Source of the DNA: Schaalia sp. HMT-172 | GTDB lineage: Bacteria > Actinomycetota > Actinomycetes > Actinomycetales > Actinomycetaceae | Assembly (NCBI RefSeq): GCF_030644365.1 | Contig: NZ_CP130058.1 | Span: forward strand, 2,294,001-2,358,000 | Reading direction: 5' to 3' | DNA: 64,000 nt | Shown: positions 1-10,359 of the stretch, in pieces | Numbering within the stretch: position 1 is the stretch's first letter | Layout: the number at the start of each line of letters is the position of its first letter | The notes under the pieces: model-generated | Seen by the model: only the letters and a program-made list of their open reading frames with translations | Told to the model about the DNA's origin: nothing | Database searches by the model: none | Position numbers and translations under genes: made by a program

Positions 1-1609
1 GCGGCGCGGCGGCTTCGGGGCTCCGCTGAACGCGGGCGGCGGCACGGGAATCGGCCTGCGCGGGCGCGCTCTCGCGCGCAGGAGCCTCGGCGCGGCTCTG
101 CTCGGCCTCACGACGAGGTTCGGGCTGCGTGTTCCCCTTCGTGGCCTCGACGCCAGGCTGCTGGGCGACCACGCGGCGCGGTGCCTCCTGGGGCTCGGCC
201 TGCGCTGGAGCGGCATTCGACTCAGGGGCAGTGGGCTTGCGAGCGGACCAGTCGGGACCACTGCCCCACGCGGGCACGCCCTGCGCGGCGGGCGCGGGCG
301 AGGACGACGCGGGGGCGGGCGCCTGCCCGGAGGGAGCCGAGGCCTGGGTGCGTTCCTGCTTCTTGCGGGCCAGGGCCTCGCGCGCCTCGCGGGCGCCGAA
401 ACGGCCCGAGGATGCCTCGGGCGTCGACGCGGGGGACGCCTGGCGCGGCGCTCCCCCACCGGCCATACCGACCGTGCCCTGCACGGGGCCGGGGGCGGGT
501 GCGGCGGTGGGAGTCGGCACGAGGATGCGGCCGACGAGAAGCTCGAGCTGCAGGCGAGGCGAGGTCGCGCCCGTCATGGCGCGCAGGGCCTCGTCGGTCA
601 GGTCCGCGGCGCGGGAGAGGCCGTGCGGACCCCAGTTCTGCGCCTGGCGCTGCATGCGCTCGAACTGGTCGTGCGGGGTGTCCGCCAGGACGTCGCGCGC
701 GCCGTCACCGGCCACCGCGATGATGAGGAGGTCGCGCAGTCGCTGAAGCAGGTCCTCGACGAAGCGACGCGGGTCATGGCCGGATTCGACCATGCGTTCG
801 ACGACGCGGAAGGCCGCGGCGCCGTCGCCACCCGCGAGGGCGTCGACGGATTCATCCAGCAGGGCGGAGTCCGTGTACCCAAGCAGCGCTACCGCCGTCT
901 GGTAGGTGACCTGCCCGTCGATCGCGCCAGCCATCAGCTGGTCGAGCACCGACAGGGTGTCGCGCACCGATCCGCCGCCCGCGCGCATGACGAGGGTCAG
1001 GACGCCCTCGCCAACGCCGACGTGTTCCTCAGCGCACAGACTCGTCAGGTAGGGGCCCAACACGTCCGGCGGCACCAGACGGAACGGATAGTGGTGGGTG
1101 CGCGAGCGGATCGTGCCGATGACGCGCTCGGGTTCCGTCGTCGCGAAGACGAACTTGACGTGCTCGGGCGGCTCCTCGACGAGCTTGAGCAGCGCGTTGA
1201 AGCCCTGGTTCGTGACCATGTGGGCCTCGTCGATGATGAAAATCTTGTAGCGGTCGCGCACCGGCGCGAAAGTGGCGCGCTCACGCAGGTCACGCGCATC
1301 GTCGACGCCGCCGTGCGAGGCCGCGTCGATCTCGACGACGTCAAGCGAGCCAGGCCCACCGGTGGCGAGCTCGCGGCACGATTCGCACTGGCCGCACGGC
1401 GTGTCCGTGGGGCCCTGCGCGCAGTTCAGGCAGCGCGCCAGGATGCGCGCCGAGGTGGTCTTACCACATCCGCGCGGCCCCGAGAACAGGTACGCGTGCG
1501 TCACGCGATTCGCGCGCAGCGCCGCCTTGAGCGGCTCCGTCACGTGTTCCTGGCCGATCACCTGGTCGAAGGTGTCGGGGCGATACCGGCGATACAGAGC
1601 TGTGGTCAC
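1..1609 (-). CDS. dnaX: DNA polymerase III subunits gamma and tau (5' part)
   Basis: Clamp-loader ATPase of the replicative polymerase. The gene reads leftward and runs out of the window, leaving about 536 codons. The N-terminus MTTALYRRYRP is typical of DnaX. Walker A GPRGCGKT lies near residues 44-51, zinc-binding cysteines follow near 60-78, and the DEAH Walker B lies near 122. After about residue 370 the chain becomes Ala/Pro/Glu-rich, as expected for the tau tail. The GTG start at 1609 has no properly spaced Shine-Dalgarno, but TAGGCT ends 6 nt upstream, so a leaderless transcript is likely. Function is certain; the start is inferred from family N-termini. Confidence 0.95.
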   Translation of the reverse strand, partial: MTTALYRRYRPDTFDQVIGQEHVTEPLKAALRANRVTHAYLFSGPRGCGKTTSARILARCLNCAQGPTDTPCGQCESCRELATGGPGSLDVVEIDAASHGGVDDARDLRERATFAPVRDRYKIFIIDEAHMVTNQGFNALLKLVEEPPEHVKFVFATTEPERVIGTIRSRTHHYPFRLVPPDVLGPYLTSLCAEEHVGVGEGVLTLVMRAGGGSVRDTLSVLDQLMAGAIDGQVTYQTAVALLGYTDSALLDESVDALAGGDGAAAFRVVERMVESGHDPRRFVEDLLQRLRDLLIIAVAGDGARDVLADTPHDQFERMQRQAQNWGPHGLSRAADLTDEALRAMTGATSPRLQLELLVGRILVPTPTAAPAPGPVQGTVGMAGGGAPRQASPASTPEASSGRFGAREAREALARKKQERTQASAPSGQAPAPASSSPAPAAQGVPAWGSGPDWSARKPTAPESNAAPAQAEPQEAPRRVVAQQPGVEATKGNTQPEPRREAEQSRAEAPARESAPAQADSRAAARVQRSPEAAAP

Positions 1610-1732
1610 CCTCCAAGCCTAGTTGCTCCCACCCTCATCTGCGTCCCACGCCGCGCGTTCCACAGCGTCGGGAGGCGGGCGTGTGGCCGTGATAGGAGTC
1701 GTCTCATCGACGAGGCCGGGGCCGGGTAGTGC

Positions 1733-1772
1733 GCAGGGGGCGCGGGACCTGTGTTGGTCTCGCGCCCCCTGC
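1733..1772 (-). terminator. Intrinsic terminator-like hairpin after the adhesin gene
   Basis: A perfect 12-bp stem (GCAGGGGGCGCG with its complement) continues inward as GACC/GGTC around a 6-nt loop. It lies just past the adhesin stop codon and before dnaX. There is no U-tract on either side, so the strength is uncertain. Confidence 0.6.
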
Positions 1773-1800
1773 TGGATGGGGTAGCCCCCGTGTGCGGTGG

Positions 1801-4800
1801 TTAGGCGTCCTGACGGCGGCGCTTGGCGCCGATGGCCAGGGCTCCGGCGATAGCGGCCAAGGCCGCCATGCCACCGATGATGGTGGCGTCCGTGCCGGTG
1901 CGTGCCAGGCCTCGGTTGGTGAGCACCTGGTGCGCCTGGGAGGGGGTGGGGGCGGGGATGAGGGTGAGCGGGAAGTCCGCGTCCACATATTCCTCGCCTT
2001 CACTCACGCTCACGCTCATCGAGGTGGTCGCAGCCGCATAGCCGGACGGGGCCTCGATGGAGACGGTGTAGGTGCCCGGGATGAGGCCTGCGAAACGGTA
2101 GTTGCCATTGGCGTCGGTGGTGGTGCGAGCCACCTCCACGCCGTTGGCGTCGGTGAGGATCACGGTCACGTTCGCGATGCCGGGCTCGCCGTCGTCACTG
2201 CCGTTGGCGTTGACGTCGTCCCAGACGTGGTCCCCGATGCTGGCGGGGGCAACCAGACCGAAGTCCACGCCCTGCACCGACGCGTCAGAGATGGTGACCG
2301 ATGCCTGGGTGGCGCCCCGACCGGTGTATGCCTGCGTGGGCAGCAGCCCCGCCAGATCACCCTTATCGGGATCCACAATCACGACGCGGTACGAGCCGCG
2401 ACCCAGGCCCACGAACTGGTAGGCACCGTTCTCGTCGGTCACCGCGGTCATGGGCTGACCGTCGGCGCCCAGCACCGGGGTGCCGTCCTCGTTTAGCAGC
2501 GCGACCGTGACGCCCTTGAAGCGCTGCTCGTCATCGCCCTTGGAGTAGGACGCGTCCGAGTCACGGTAAATCGTGCCACCCAGGTTGTACCCGCCCTTGA
2601 ACGAGGCCGAGGACTCGTTATTGGTCGGGTCATCGCCTGCCTGATCCTGGTGAGTAATACGAGCAACGTTGGTCACCAGCGTGCCCGCGCCCTCACCGGT
2701 GATATCCACCGTGATCGTGATCGTCTTGACATCACCCTTGGCCAGGGTCGCATCGGACAGATCCCACACGCCCGTCGCCGAGTCGTAGGAGCCATCACCC
2801 TGCGCGGACACGAACGCAACGCCAGCGGGAAGCTGATCGCTAGCCATCACACCCGTCGCCGCGCCCGGCCCGTTATTGGTCAGCGTCAGCGTGTAGGTCA
2901 CGCGCTGACCCGGGGTGAACTCGAAGGACTCCTGAGCCTCCTCATCCGGATCGGTGATCGCCTTGAGGATCGCGGTGTCAGCCGAGACGCCGAAACCCCA
3001 ATCCTGGTCGAGATTCTGGTTCTTCTCACCCGACAGCGTCACCGACACGTTCAGGTTGAAGGCCGCTGCCAGCTTGTCCTTGTCAGCCTTCGCCTCCGCG
3101 GATACGACCTTCTTGGCCGCCACGTCACCGGACGGGGCGTGGGTCAGCACATCGAGCAGGGGCTCGGCAGCCAGCAGCGACTCAGGGTCAACACTCACCT
3201 TGTAGTCGCCGGGCAGCAGGTTCTCGAACTTGTACTTGCCATCCGCATCGGTCGTGGTCTCGTAGGTGCGGGTGATTCCACCCGGGCCGGTCCAGGTCAA
3301 AGCAACCTTCACACCGGGCAGTACCTTGTCTCCAGCGTCGGGGGCATTGCCACCGTTCTGGTTGACATCGAGGAACAGCTGATCACCAATCACACCGGTG
3401 CCAACGGCACCGAAGTCAATCGTGTCATCCGTCTGTCCCTGAGCCAGGGTGACCGAGGCCGTAGCTCCGTTGGAGTCGAGAGCGCGGTCGGTTCCGGCAT
3501 CCGAGGTTGTTGCCTCGTAGCCGGCGGGCGCCTGGAAGGACACCTTGTAGCCGCCGGGCAGCAGGTTCTCGAAGGAGTACTTGCCATTCGCGTCCGTGGT
3601 GACGGCGGCAACCGGGTTGCCCGAGGCATCGGTCACGGCGGAGCCGTCCTCGTAGGTCAGGGTAACCGTCACGCCGGGCAGAGCCGGTTCGTCGGCATCC
3701 TGAATGCCATCGCGGTTGACGTCCATCCAGGTGTAGTCACCCAGCGAAGCGGGCTTGACGAAGCCGAAGTTCACGTCGATGACCGAACCGGTCGCCTCAG
3801 CGATCCTCACGTCCGCACTCGTCTTGTAGCGGCCCGTGTAGGCCTCGGTGGGCTTGGTGCCCGCCAGCGGGCCGGAGGTCGGGTCGACGACGCTGACCGT
3901 GTACTCGCCCAGCGGCAGGCCACTGAAGGAGTACTTGCCCGCGGCGTCGGTCACGGCCGTGACCGGGTTGCCATCCTTGTCCAGGACGGGGGTGCCGTCC
4001 TTCTTCAGGAGCGCAACGGTCACGCCCGCGTACGGGCTCTCACCGTTATCGGAGCTAAACGAGGCATTGGCATCGTTGTAGAGCTTGCCGGCGATCGTGT
4101 AGCCGGCGGTCAGCGGCACGGACGAGGTGTTGTCCGGCGTCTTGTCGCCGATCTGATCCTGCTTCTCGATCGTGGCCGTGTTGGTGACGACCGAACCGGC
4201 GGCGGAAGCGTCGATGGTGACAGTGATGCGCAGCGTGCGCGTCGCGTCCTTCTCGATCACCTCTGAGCTCAGATCCCACCTGCCAGAAGCAGCATCGTAA
4301 GAACCATCGCCCTGTGCGGACACGAAGGTCACGCCGGAGGGGAGCTTATCCTGCGCGATGACGCCGGTGGCGGGGCTCGGGCCCTCGTTCGTGAGCGTCA
4401 GCGTGTAGGTGACGGACGTACCCGGAGTGAAGCCGCCCGCCGGAACCTCGGTCGGATCCGCGATTGCCTTCACGATCGCCGTATTGGCGACGCCGGTGAA
4501 CGCCCAATCCTGGTCGTTGTTCGTCATCGCTCCGGGGTTCAGCGTCACCTTCGAAGTGAGCGACAGCTCCTGGCCCACCACAGCCGTCAGGTTGCCCGAC
4601 GGGGCGTGGGTCTGAGCGGTGCACTCGGGGCAGACGGTAGCCAGGGAGGTCTTGTCGACCGTGACCACGTAATCGCCGGGAGCCAGGTCCTTGAACGAGT
4701 AGTGTCCGTCGGCGTCCGTCACCGTGGTCAGCGTCTTCTCCACGCCGGCAGGCGTCGTGTAGGTCAGCGTCACGGTCACGCCGGCCAGCGGCTTGTCCGG

Positions 4801-7800
4801 GCCCGAGGGCGCGGAGCCACCGTTGTTGTCGACGTCCCAGAACAGGGTGTCACCGATCGTGCCATCGGCGACGAGGCCGAAGTCGACGGTCTCGTCGTTC
4901 TGGCCCTGGGCGAGCGTCACGGAGCTGTCGGCACCGTTGGAGTCCTTCTCACCATCCGCAGCCGCGTAGCTCTTGGTCGCGGAGTAACCTGCGGGAGCCG
5001 TGAAGATAACCTTGTAGTTCTCCTCGCCCGCGTTCGCGACGATCCGATCAACGTTCGGCATCAGGTTCGTGAACTCGTACTTGCCGTTGGCATCCGTGGT
5101 CACAGGCTTGACGGGGTTGCCGTCCAGGTCGATGACTGGGTTGCCGGCACCGTCCGTCAGAGTGACGGTGACGCCGGCGACGCCGACCTCATCCGCATCC
5201 TGAATGCCATCCTTGTTGGCGTCGAACCACACGAAGTTACCCACCGAGGCAGGCTTCACGAACGCGAAGTCGACCTTCGTCGCATTGGGAGCGGCGGTCG
5301 TCAGCTCGATTGCGGTCGGCGTGACGAGCTTGCCCTTGCCGGCCTCGCTGCGCTTGGTCGACGAGCCGTAGCCGTAGGTCTGCTTGTAGTCGGCCAGGTT
5401 CACGTCGGTTCCGTCAACCTTCGCCTCACCCGCAACGACCTCGACCTTGTACGAGCCCAGCGGCAGACGGGTGAAGGTGTAGTTGCCATCGGCGTCGGTC
5501 TTCGTGGTGATGTCGGCGCCGGACGAGTCCTTCACCGGGTTCCCGTCGGCGTCGAGCAGACGGACCGTCACGCCTTCGAAGGGACTATCGAGGACGGGCG
5601 AATCGTTGAACCAGGTCGCGTCCTTATCGTTGTAGATGGTGCCCGAGATGGTGCCGCCCACCTTGAAGGTTGCGCTGTCCTTGTTGTTGTCCGGGTTGGA
5701 GTCGATCTGGTCGAACTTACCCAGCGTCGCCGTGTTCGTGATGGTCGAACCCTCGGTCGAGGGCTTGACCTTCACGAGGACGTACAGCGTCTCGGTACCA
5801 CCAACGTTGAGGTTGGTGTCGAGAATGCCGGACTCCATCGCACTCCAGGTACCGGCGGCCGCGTCGTAGTTGGCGGTCGCGTACACCGGGCCGGTGCAGG
5901 GGTTCGTCGCACCGTCCTGGCAGACGCGCGTCTCGGAAGACACGTACTCCACACCAGAAGGCAGAGCGTCAGCAACATTCATGCCCGAGGCGACCGCCGG
6001 GCCCTTGGCCTTCAGATTCACCTTGTACAGCATGTAGTCACCCGGCATGATGACATCATCGGACTCAACCGTCTCGATGACGCCGTTTGCGTCACGAACC
6101 GGCTCATCACCGTTCATCTTCGCCCGAGCAACCGTCTTGGTGAGCTCCACATCGGAGGACACGTTAATGCCAACCTTGGGGGCCTCGTTCGGTAGCAGGT
6201 AGGACACCTTGCCGTTCTGCATGGAACCACCGGACATGGCCACGGAGTTCCAGGCGATCAGGTTGGCGTTGACCGGGGAGGTCATGGTCGCGATGAAGCG
6301 GATCTTCTCGCCCGGCTCGATGTCGCGGTTCATGACCAGACGGAAGCCGGTGATCTTGGTCAGGTCGGCAGGAGCGTCGCCCCACGCGTCGGGGGTACAG
6401 CCGGCGGGGGCGTCGTTCATGGCGCCACCGGCGGAGAGGACCTCACCGCGGCAGGGGTTGGGAACCGTCGAGTACTGGACCGTGATGTCCGAGGCCGGAA
6501 CAGCCGTGACCTCGGGATCGCGACCCGGCTTCTCCTTCACCGACTCGAACGCCCACGTCGTGGAGTTCAGGTTCGGCTTCCAGTGTGAGCCACGAGCCTG
6601 CGAGGAGGCGGGGCCGACACCCACGTCACCCACGTAGGGCAGGATGTCGTAGGCGACAACCTTCGTCAGCGGGGTGTTACCCGAGTTGGAGATCGTGAAA
6701 CGGTAGGCGCCGTCGGCACCCGGATCGATCTCAGCGATCTCGCCGGCCGGAACGAAGTCGGCGTTCTTGTTGCCCTTGACTTCCTTCTCGATATTCATCG
6801 ACGGGGTCGTCGCAACGTTGAAGTCCGTCGCTGCGTTACAGATGTAGTCGGTGGTCGAGCCGTTCTTGTTCACGTCGAAGGTGTCGACCGCGCGGCTACC
6901 GATGCAGTAGTTGGTGTTGCGCAGGCTCTTATCCTCGGTGGTCGCCTTCGCGCCGTCGCCGGGCATGAACGCCATGGCCTCGTTCGTGTTTTTACCAGCC
7001 GGAGCGGTCGCGAGCACGTTGACATCGAAGGTCGAGTACAGGCTGCCCTCGACCGGGTCCGGAACGTTCCAGCGGATGAGGGTACGGCCGGAGCCGTTGA
7101 AGTTCTTCTCGACCTCGACCGTGACCTTGCTCAGGTCGTAGGGGGTGCCGTCGGGGTTCTTCAGCGTGGAGCGCTTCTCAGGAACAATCTTGGAGGCATC
7201 GTCCACGTCAAAGCCCTCGGGGAGGAGGTCCACGATCGTGAACGGAGTGGGCGTGCCGCCCTCGGACTTCGCCTTAGCGGTGCCGTTGATGAAGAACTGT
7301 GCGGGCTTACCCACGACCACGGGGTTGGTGCGAACGACCTTGTATGCCTGCACGGAGGGAAACTCGTCGCGCACGCGCATCCACGAGCAGAGCTCGTCGC
7401 TCGAGGTGACGACGGTGCCGGTGTCCTTGTCGGTCACAGTGCCGGTGGCACAGTTCTGGAAGCGCACGTAGTCCGGGGAGGCTACGTAGCTGTAGTACTT
7501 CTCCGGAGGCAGCACGGGGTTGTAGTGCGAGGCGAAGTCCGCGGGCTCCGTGGTCGGAAGGTCCGCGGGAGCCGTACCGTGCAGCCACGCCTGGGGGCTG
7601 GTCTGCGGGGCAGCGTCGGTGTCGATGGTGAAGCGGGTGATCCACTCGCCGTCGGGCAGGGTCAGGCCGGTCGTCTTCGTGTAGTTGACGGTCTCGTGGT
7701 TGCCCTTGTTGGTCCAGTACTCGAGGGTCCAACCGCCATTCTCCTCGTAGCCGGACTTGGAAAAGACAGTGAAGCGATAGGGGCTCACCATGGTGGGCTT

Positions 7801-9237
7801 ATCGCACGAATCGCCGGCGGCCTTGGCGTCCTGGGTGGACCAGGTGCACGGCAGGGTGTCTTCCCAGCGGAAGTGAAGAGTGGTGTTACCCGAGTTGATA
7901 CCGGCGAAACGCCACGGGTAGAGACCGCCGCGAACCTGGTACTGGTAGTCGTTGCCCGTCTTCATGATGCGGCCACCGACCTTACGCTCAGCAAAGCCGT
8001 GCGTAATCTCGGAGCTCTTGGAGAGCTTGGTCTTCGGGTCGTTCATGACATCGGCGGAGATGGTCGCCTTGTTGGTGACCGTGTCGTCGAGCGTGACCGT
8101 GCCCTCGGGGTACTTCACGGTGACGGTGGACTCGATCGGGTTCTGCCAGAACCACTTGTCGTAGGACCAGGTGACGGTGTGGGTCGCCGGATCGTACACG
8201 CCGCCGTCGGAGGCCGTGACGAAGACGGCCTTGGCGGGCAGCGGGTCCACGACCTTGATGTTCTCGACGCCCACGAAGCCGAGGCCGTTCAGACCGCCCT
8301 TCAGCGTGGAGCCGTTCCAGCGGATACCGACCTTGTTGGGGTTGTCCTGGTCGATCTGCTGATAGCCGTAGCGCAGCTTGTAGGTCGCCTCGCCGCCGAC
8401 GGCGGGGAAGTTCGCCTTGTTGGTGGGACCACTCTTTTCGATCGCGATGTCGGTATCGGCGGTCCAGGTGGTGGTCAGCTCATTCTCGAGGGTTTCAGCA
8501 TTCTGCGCGCTGAAGGTCACCTTCTGGGTGGTCGTCGAGTTGTTCGGCGCATCGAAGTAGTCGTAGTGCCAGGTGACCTGGATACGGTCGGACGTGCCGG
8601 CGGGCAGCGGATCCTTCAGCTTGAAGATGTAGCGCTGCACGCGCGTGCCGTCCGGGGTCTTCTCGGTCGAGCTCGTGGTCCTGGCGACGCTGTTACCGGT
8701 GACGGGGGTGACCGTGTAACCACGCTCGACGAGCTTGAGGCCGTCCGGCGTGATGGGGCCGGGCAGCGTCAGCTCGATTTCCGCGCCCTTACAGGGCGTG
8801 GTCACCGAGGAGCAGGAGAAGTTAATCGTCGTGTTCTGATCGTCGTGGCTGCGCAGGGTCGGTTCATCGTTGACGACGTTCAGAGCCAGGGTCGCCTGGT
8901 CATCCGCGACTGCGCGGGCGCGGCGCGTGCGGGGCTGATCCTCGGGCGCGGCCTCCGCGGCGGGATCCTCGCCGCTGGCCGCGGCGTCACCGGCCTCGGC
9001 ATCAGTGGCGGTGGTGTCCGCCCCTGCTTCGGCGGCGGGCGCGGCGGCGGCCTCAGACTCGGACGAGGCCGTGGCAGCTTCCTGGGAGCTTGCTACGTCG
9101 GGCGATTGCGTGCTTTCGTCGGCGGCGCTGGCTCGCATGGCGAGGGGTGTCAGCGACGTGACGAGAAGCGAGAGAGCGGCCAGGCTGGCAGCACCCGCAA
9201 CGCCCAAACGGGCGCGGAACGGACGCAGTCGAGACAT
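1801..9237 (-). CDS. Giant LAxTG-anchored SD-repeat surface protein
   Basis: A 2,478-residue secreted, wall-anchored protein, probably an adhesin or fibril. It has a Sec signal peptide (about residues 1-38, hydrophobic core then ARASA), an Ala/Glu/Ser-rich stretch to about 110, and a large N-terminal region of beta-sandwich adhesin type to about 1,190. After that, DUF11-type modules alternate with SdrD B-like modules (GTIYNDKDA, FDANKDGIQDADE, NGKYEFTNLLPG patterns). The C-terminus is LARTG near residue 2444, a hydrophobic helix and KRRRQDA. LAxTG is the known preference of class E sortases; none is encoded here. The ATG has a good AAGGAG site. Ligand unknown. Confidence 0.9.
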   Translation of the reverse strand: MSRLRPFRARLGVAGAASLAALSLLVTSLTPLAMRASAADESTQSPDVASSQEAATASSESEAAAAPAAEAGADTTATDAEAGDAAASGEDPAAEAAPEDQPRTRRARAVADDQATLALNVVNDEPTLRSHDDQNTTINFSCSSVTTPCKGAEIELTLPGPITPDGLKLVERGYTVTPVTGNSVARTTSSTEKTPDGTRVQRYIFKLKDPLPAGTSDRIQVTWHYDYFDAPNNSTTTQKVTFSAQNAETLENELTTTWTADTDIAIEKSGPTNKANFPAVGGEATYKLRYGYQQIDQDNPNKVGIRWNGSTLKGGLNGLGFVGVENIKVVDPLPAKAVFVTASDGGVYDPATHTVTWSYDKWFWQNPIESTVTVKYPEGTVTLDDTVTNKATISADVMNDPKTKLSKSSEITHGFAERKVGGRIMKTGNDYQYQVRGGLYPWRFAGINSGNTTLHFRWEDTLPCTWSTQDAKAAGDSCDKPTMVSPYRFTVFSKSGYEENGGWTLEYWTNKGNHETVNYTKTTGLTLPDGEWITRFTIDTDAAPQTSPQAWLHGTAPADLPTTEPADFASHYNPVLPPEKYYSYVASPDYVRFQNCATGTVTDKDTGTVVTSSDELCSWMRVRDEFPSVQAYKVVRTNPVVVGKPAQFFINGTAKAKSEGGTPTPFTIVDLLPEGFDVDDASKIVPEKRSTLKNPDGTPYDLSKVTVEVEKNFNGSGRTLIRWNVPDPVEGSLYSTFDVNVLATAPAGKNTNEAMAFMPGDGAKATTEDKSLRNTNYCIGSRAVDTFDVNKNGSTTDYICNAATDFNVATTPSMNIEKEVKGNKNADFVPAGEIAEIDPGADGAYRFTISNSGNTPLTKVVAYDILPYVGDVGVGPASSQARGSHWKPNLNSTTWAFESVKEKPGRDPEVTAVPASDITVQYSTVPNPCRGEVLSAGGAMNDAPAGCTPDAWGDAPADLTKITGFRLVMNRDIEPGEKIRFIATMTSPVNANLIAWNSVAMSGGSMQNGKVSYLLPNEAPKVGINVSSDVELTKTVARAKMNGDEPVRDANGVIETVESDDVIMPGDYMLYKVNLKAKGPAVASGMNVADALPSGVEYVSSETRVCQDGATNPCTGPVYATANYDAAAGTWSAMESGILDTNLNVGGTETLYVLVKVKPSTEGSTITNTATLGKFDQIDSNPDNNKDSATFKVGGTISGTIYNDKDATWFNDSPVLDSPFEGVTVRLLDADGNPVKDSSGADITTKTDADGNYTFTRLPLGSYKVEVVAGEAKVDGTDVNLADYKQTYGYGSSTKRSEAGKGKLVTPTAIELTTAAPNATKVDFAFVKPASVGNFVWFDANKDGIQDADEVGVAGVTVTLTDGAGNPVIDLDGNPVKPVTTDANGKYEFTNLMPNVDRIVANAGEENYKVIFTAPAGYSATKSYAAADGEKDSNGADSSVTLAQGQNDETVDFGLVADGTIGDTLFWDVDNNGGSAPSGPDKPLAGVTVTLTYTTPAGVEKTLTTVTDADGHYSFKDLAPGDYVVTVDKTSLATVCPECTAQTHAPSGNLTAVVGQELSLTSKVTLNPGAMTNNDQDWAFTGVANTAIVKAIADPTEVPAGGFTPGTSVTYTLTLTNEGPSPATGVIAQDKLPSGVTFVSAQGDGSYDAASGRWDLSSEVIEKDATRTLRITVTIDASAAGSVVTNTATIEKQDQIGDKTPDNTSSVPLTAGYTIAGKLYNDANASFSSDNGESPYAGVTVALLKKDGTPVLDKDGNPVTAVTDAAGKYSFSGLPLGEYTVSVVDPTSGPLAGTKPTEAYTGRYKTSADVRIAEATGSVIDVNFGFVKPASLGDYTWMDVNRDGIQDADEPALPGVTVTLTYEDGSAVTDASGNPVAAVTTDANGKYSFENLLPGGYKVSFQAPAGYEATTSDAGTDRALDSNGATASVTLAQGQTDDTIDFGAVGTGVIGDQLFLDVNQNGGNAPDAGDKVLPGVKVALTWTGPGGITRTYETTTDADGKYKFENLLPGDYKVSVDPESLLAAEPLLDVLTHAPSGDVAAKKVVSAEAKADKDKLAAAFNLNVSVTLSGEKNQNLDQDWGFGVSADTAILKAITDPDEEAQESFEFTPGQRVTYTLTLTNNGPGAATGVMASDQLPAGVAFVSAQGDGSYDSATGVWDLSDATLAKGDVKTITITVDITGEGAGTLVTNVARITHQDQAGDDPTNNESSASFKGGYNLGGTIYRDSDASYSKGDDEQRFKGVTVALLNEDGTPVLGADGQPMTAVTDENGAYQFVGLGRGSYRVVIVDPDKGDLAGLLPTQAYTGRGATQASVTISDASVQGVDFGLVAPASIGDHVWDDVNANGSDDGEPGIANVTVILTDANGVEVARTTTDANGNYRFAGLIPGTYTVSIEAPSGYAAATTSMSVSVSEGEEYVDADFPLTLIPAPTPSQAHQVLTNRGLARTGTDATIIGGMAALAAIAGALAIGAKRRRQDA

Positions 9238-9674
9238 CGACTTCTCCTTCTATCGTCAGAATGTGGACAGGACTTGTGTCCCAGCCTAGTGAAAGAGGAG
9301 ATAGTTCCACTATGTCTGACAGTTATTGCCTCAACCACAACTACACCGTTGTATTTCGTTGAGATTCCGGGCATTACGGCAATATAACAACTTCTCTGAA
9401 CTCTTGGTCAGTGCCGAAAAACGCCAGCCCTCATCCATTTATCGGATAATCATGGAGACGTCGACCACCGAGTGCGCAAATTATGACCACTAGTGCCGAA
9501 ACCGGAGGGAGGATTTACCACGATTTGAGTGTCACAACTCACATGCGGGGATGTCGTCGGCTGAACACACGACGTCGCCCCTCTATCGATGCCCTTGACT
9601 GATCGTTGGGTTGATTATCTGCGGGCGCACCCAGACGGCGCAGGGGACTCGCCCCCGCCCCGGCCTCGTCCCCG
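9238..9674. other. Intergenic region upstream of the adhesin gene
   Basis: A 437-bp stretch without a convincing gene, more AT-rich than its surroundings between about 9290 and 9480. On the minus strand TAGGCT (9288-9283) could be a -10 giving a leader of about 38 nt that includes the AAGGAG site; no clear -35 is visible. Near 9644-9675 a short GGGGAC/GTCCCC pair may help terminate the ABC operon. Confidence 0.4.
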
Positions 9675-10358
9675 CTAGGACTCATCCTCGCAGGTCAGGC
9701 GCCCCGCTTCCATCGCGAAGGTGCGGTCGGCGTAGCGGCGCGCCTCCGATTCGTGGGTGACGATGAGGACACCCGCTCCCCCTTCGGCCGCCTCGCGCAA
9801 GAGACGCAGGACGCCGGCCGCGTTCTGCGCATCCAACCCGGCCGTCGGCTCGTCCGCCAGGACGACGCTCGGGGTCATGAGGAGCGCTCGGGCCACGGCG
9901 ACGCGACGCAGCTCGCCGCCGGAAAGCTCGTTGGGGTGCGCGTCCGCCAGATCGGACAGACCCACGGACGCCAGGAGCTCCTCGGCGCGCTTCGTCGAGT
10001 GCTCTCCCCCGGCGTACAGCACGGACGGCAGCAGGACATTCTCCAGGACGGTCAGGCTGCGCAGCGCCGTGTGCCCCTGCGGGATCAGGCCGATGCGCTC
10101 GTTGCGCAGTCGGGAGCGTTCCTCGTCGCGCATCGCATACAGATCCTGGCCACCCAGGCTGACGGTCCCCGCGGTGGGCGCAAGCATCCCGGCGAGCATG
10201 GTCAACAGCGTGCTCTTGCCGCTGCCGGAGTGCCCGGTGACAACGGTGAGCTGCCCCTCCTCCAGCGCAAGGTCAACCGGATGGACTGCCGTGAACAGGC
10301 GCGTCCCCTTGCGGGCGCGAGGAAATTCCTTGGTGAGGGAGGTCGCTTCGATGAGCAT
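9675..10358 (-). CDS. ABC transporter ATP-binding protein (LolD/MacB type)
   Basis: A cytoplasmic ATPase of 227 residues that powers the two FtsX-like permeases encoded upstream. Walker A GHSGSGKST is near residues 41-49, the signature LSGGELRR near 143, and Walker B VVLADEPTAG near 163, with the expected switch histidine (VTHES). Its ATG lies 1 nt after the stop codon of the preceding permease, so translation is probably coupled. The family drives export of lipoproteins, peptides or lipids, or extracytoplasmic mechanotransmission. It is the last gene of a five-gene leftward operon. The substrate cannot be read from sequence. Confidence 0.93.
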   Translation of the reverse strand: MLIEATSLTKEFPRARKGTRLFTAVHPVDLALEEGQLTVVTGHSGSGKSTLLTMLAGMLAPTAGTVSLGGQDLYAMRDEERSRLRNERIGLIPQGHTALRSLTVLENVLLPSVLYAGGEHSTKRAEELLASVGLSDLADAHPNELSGGELRRVAVARALLMTPSVVLADEPTAGLDAQNAAGVLRLLREAAEGGAGVLIVTHESEARRYADRTFAMEAGRLTCEDES

Positions 10359-10359
10359 G

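Noticed and set aside
2650-4266. Long rightward frames antisense to the adhesin gene
   Set aside because: High-GC third-position shadow of a strongly supported gene on the other strand; no recognisable protein content.
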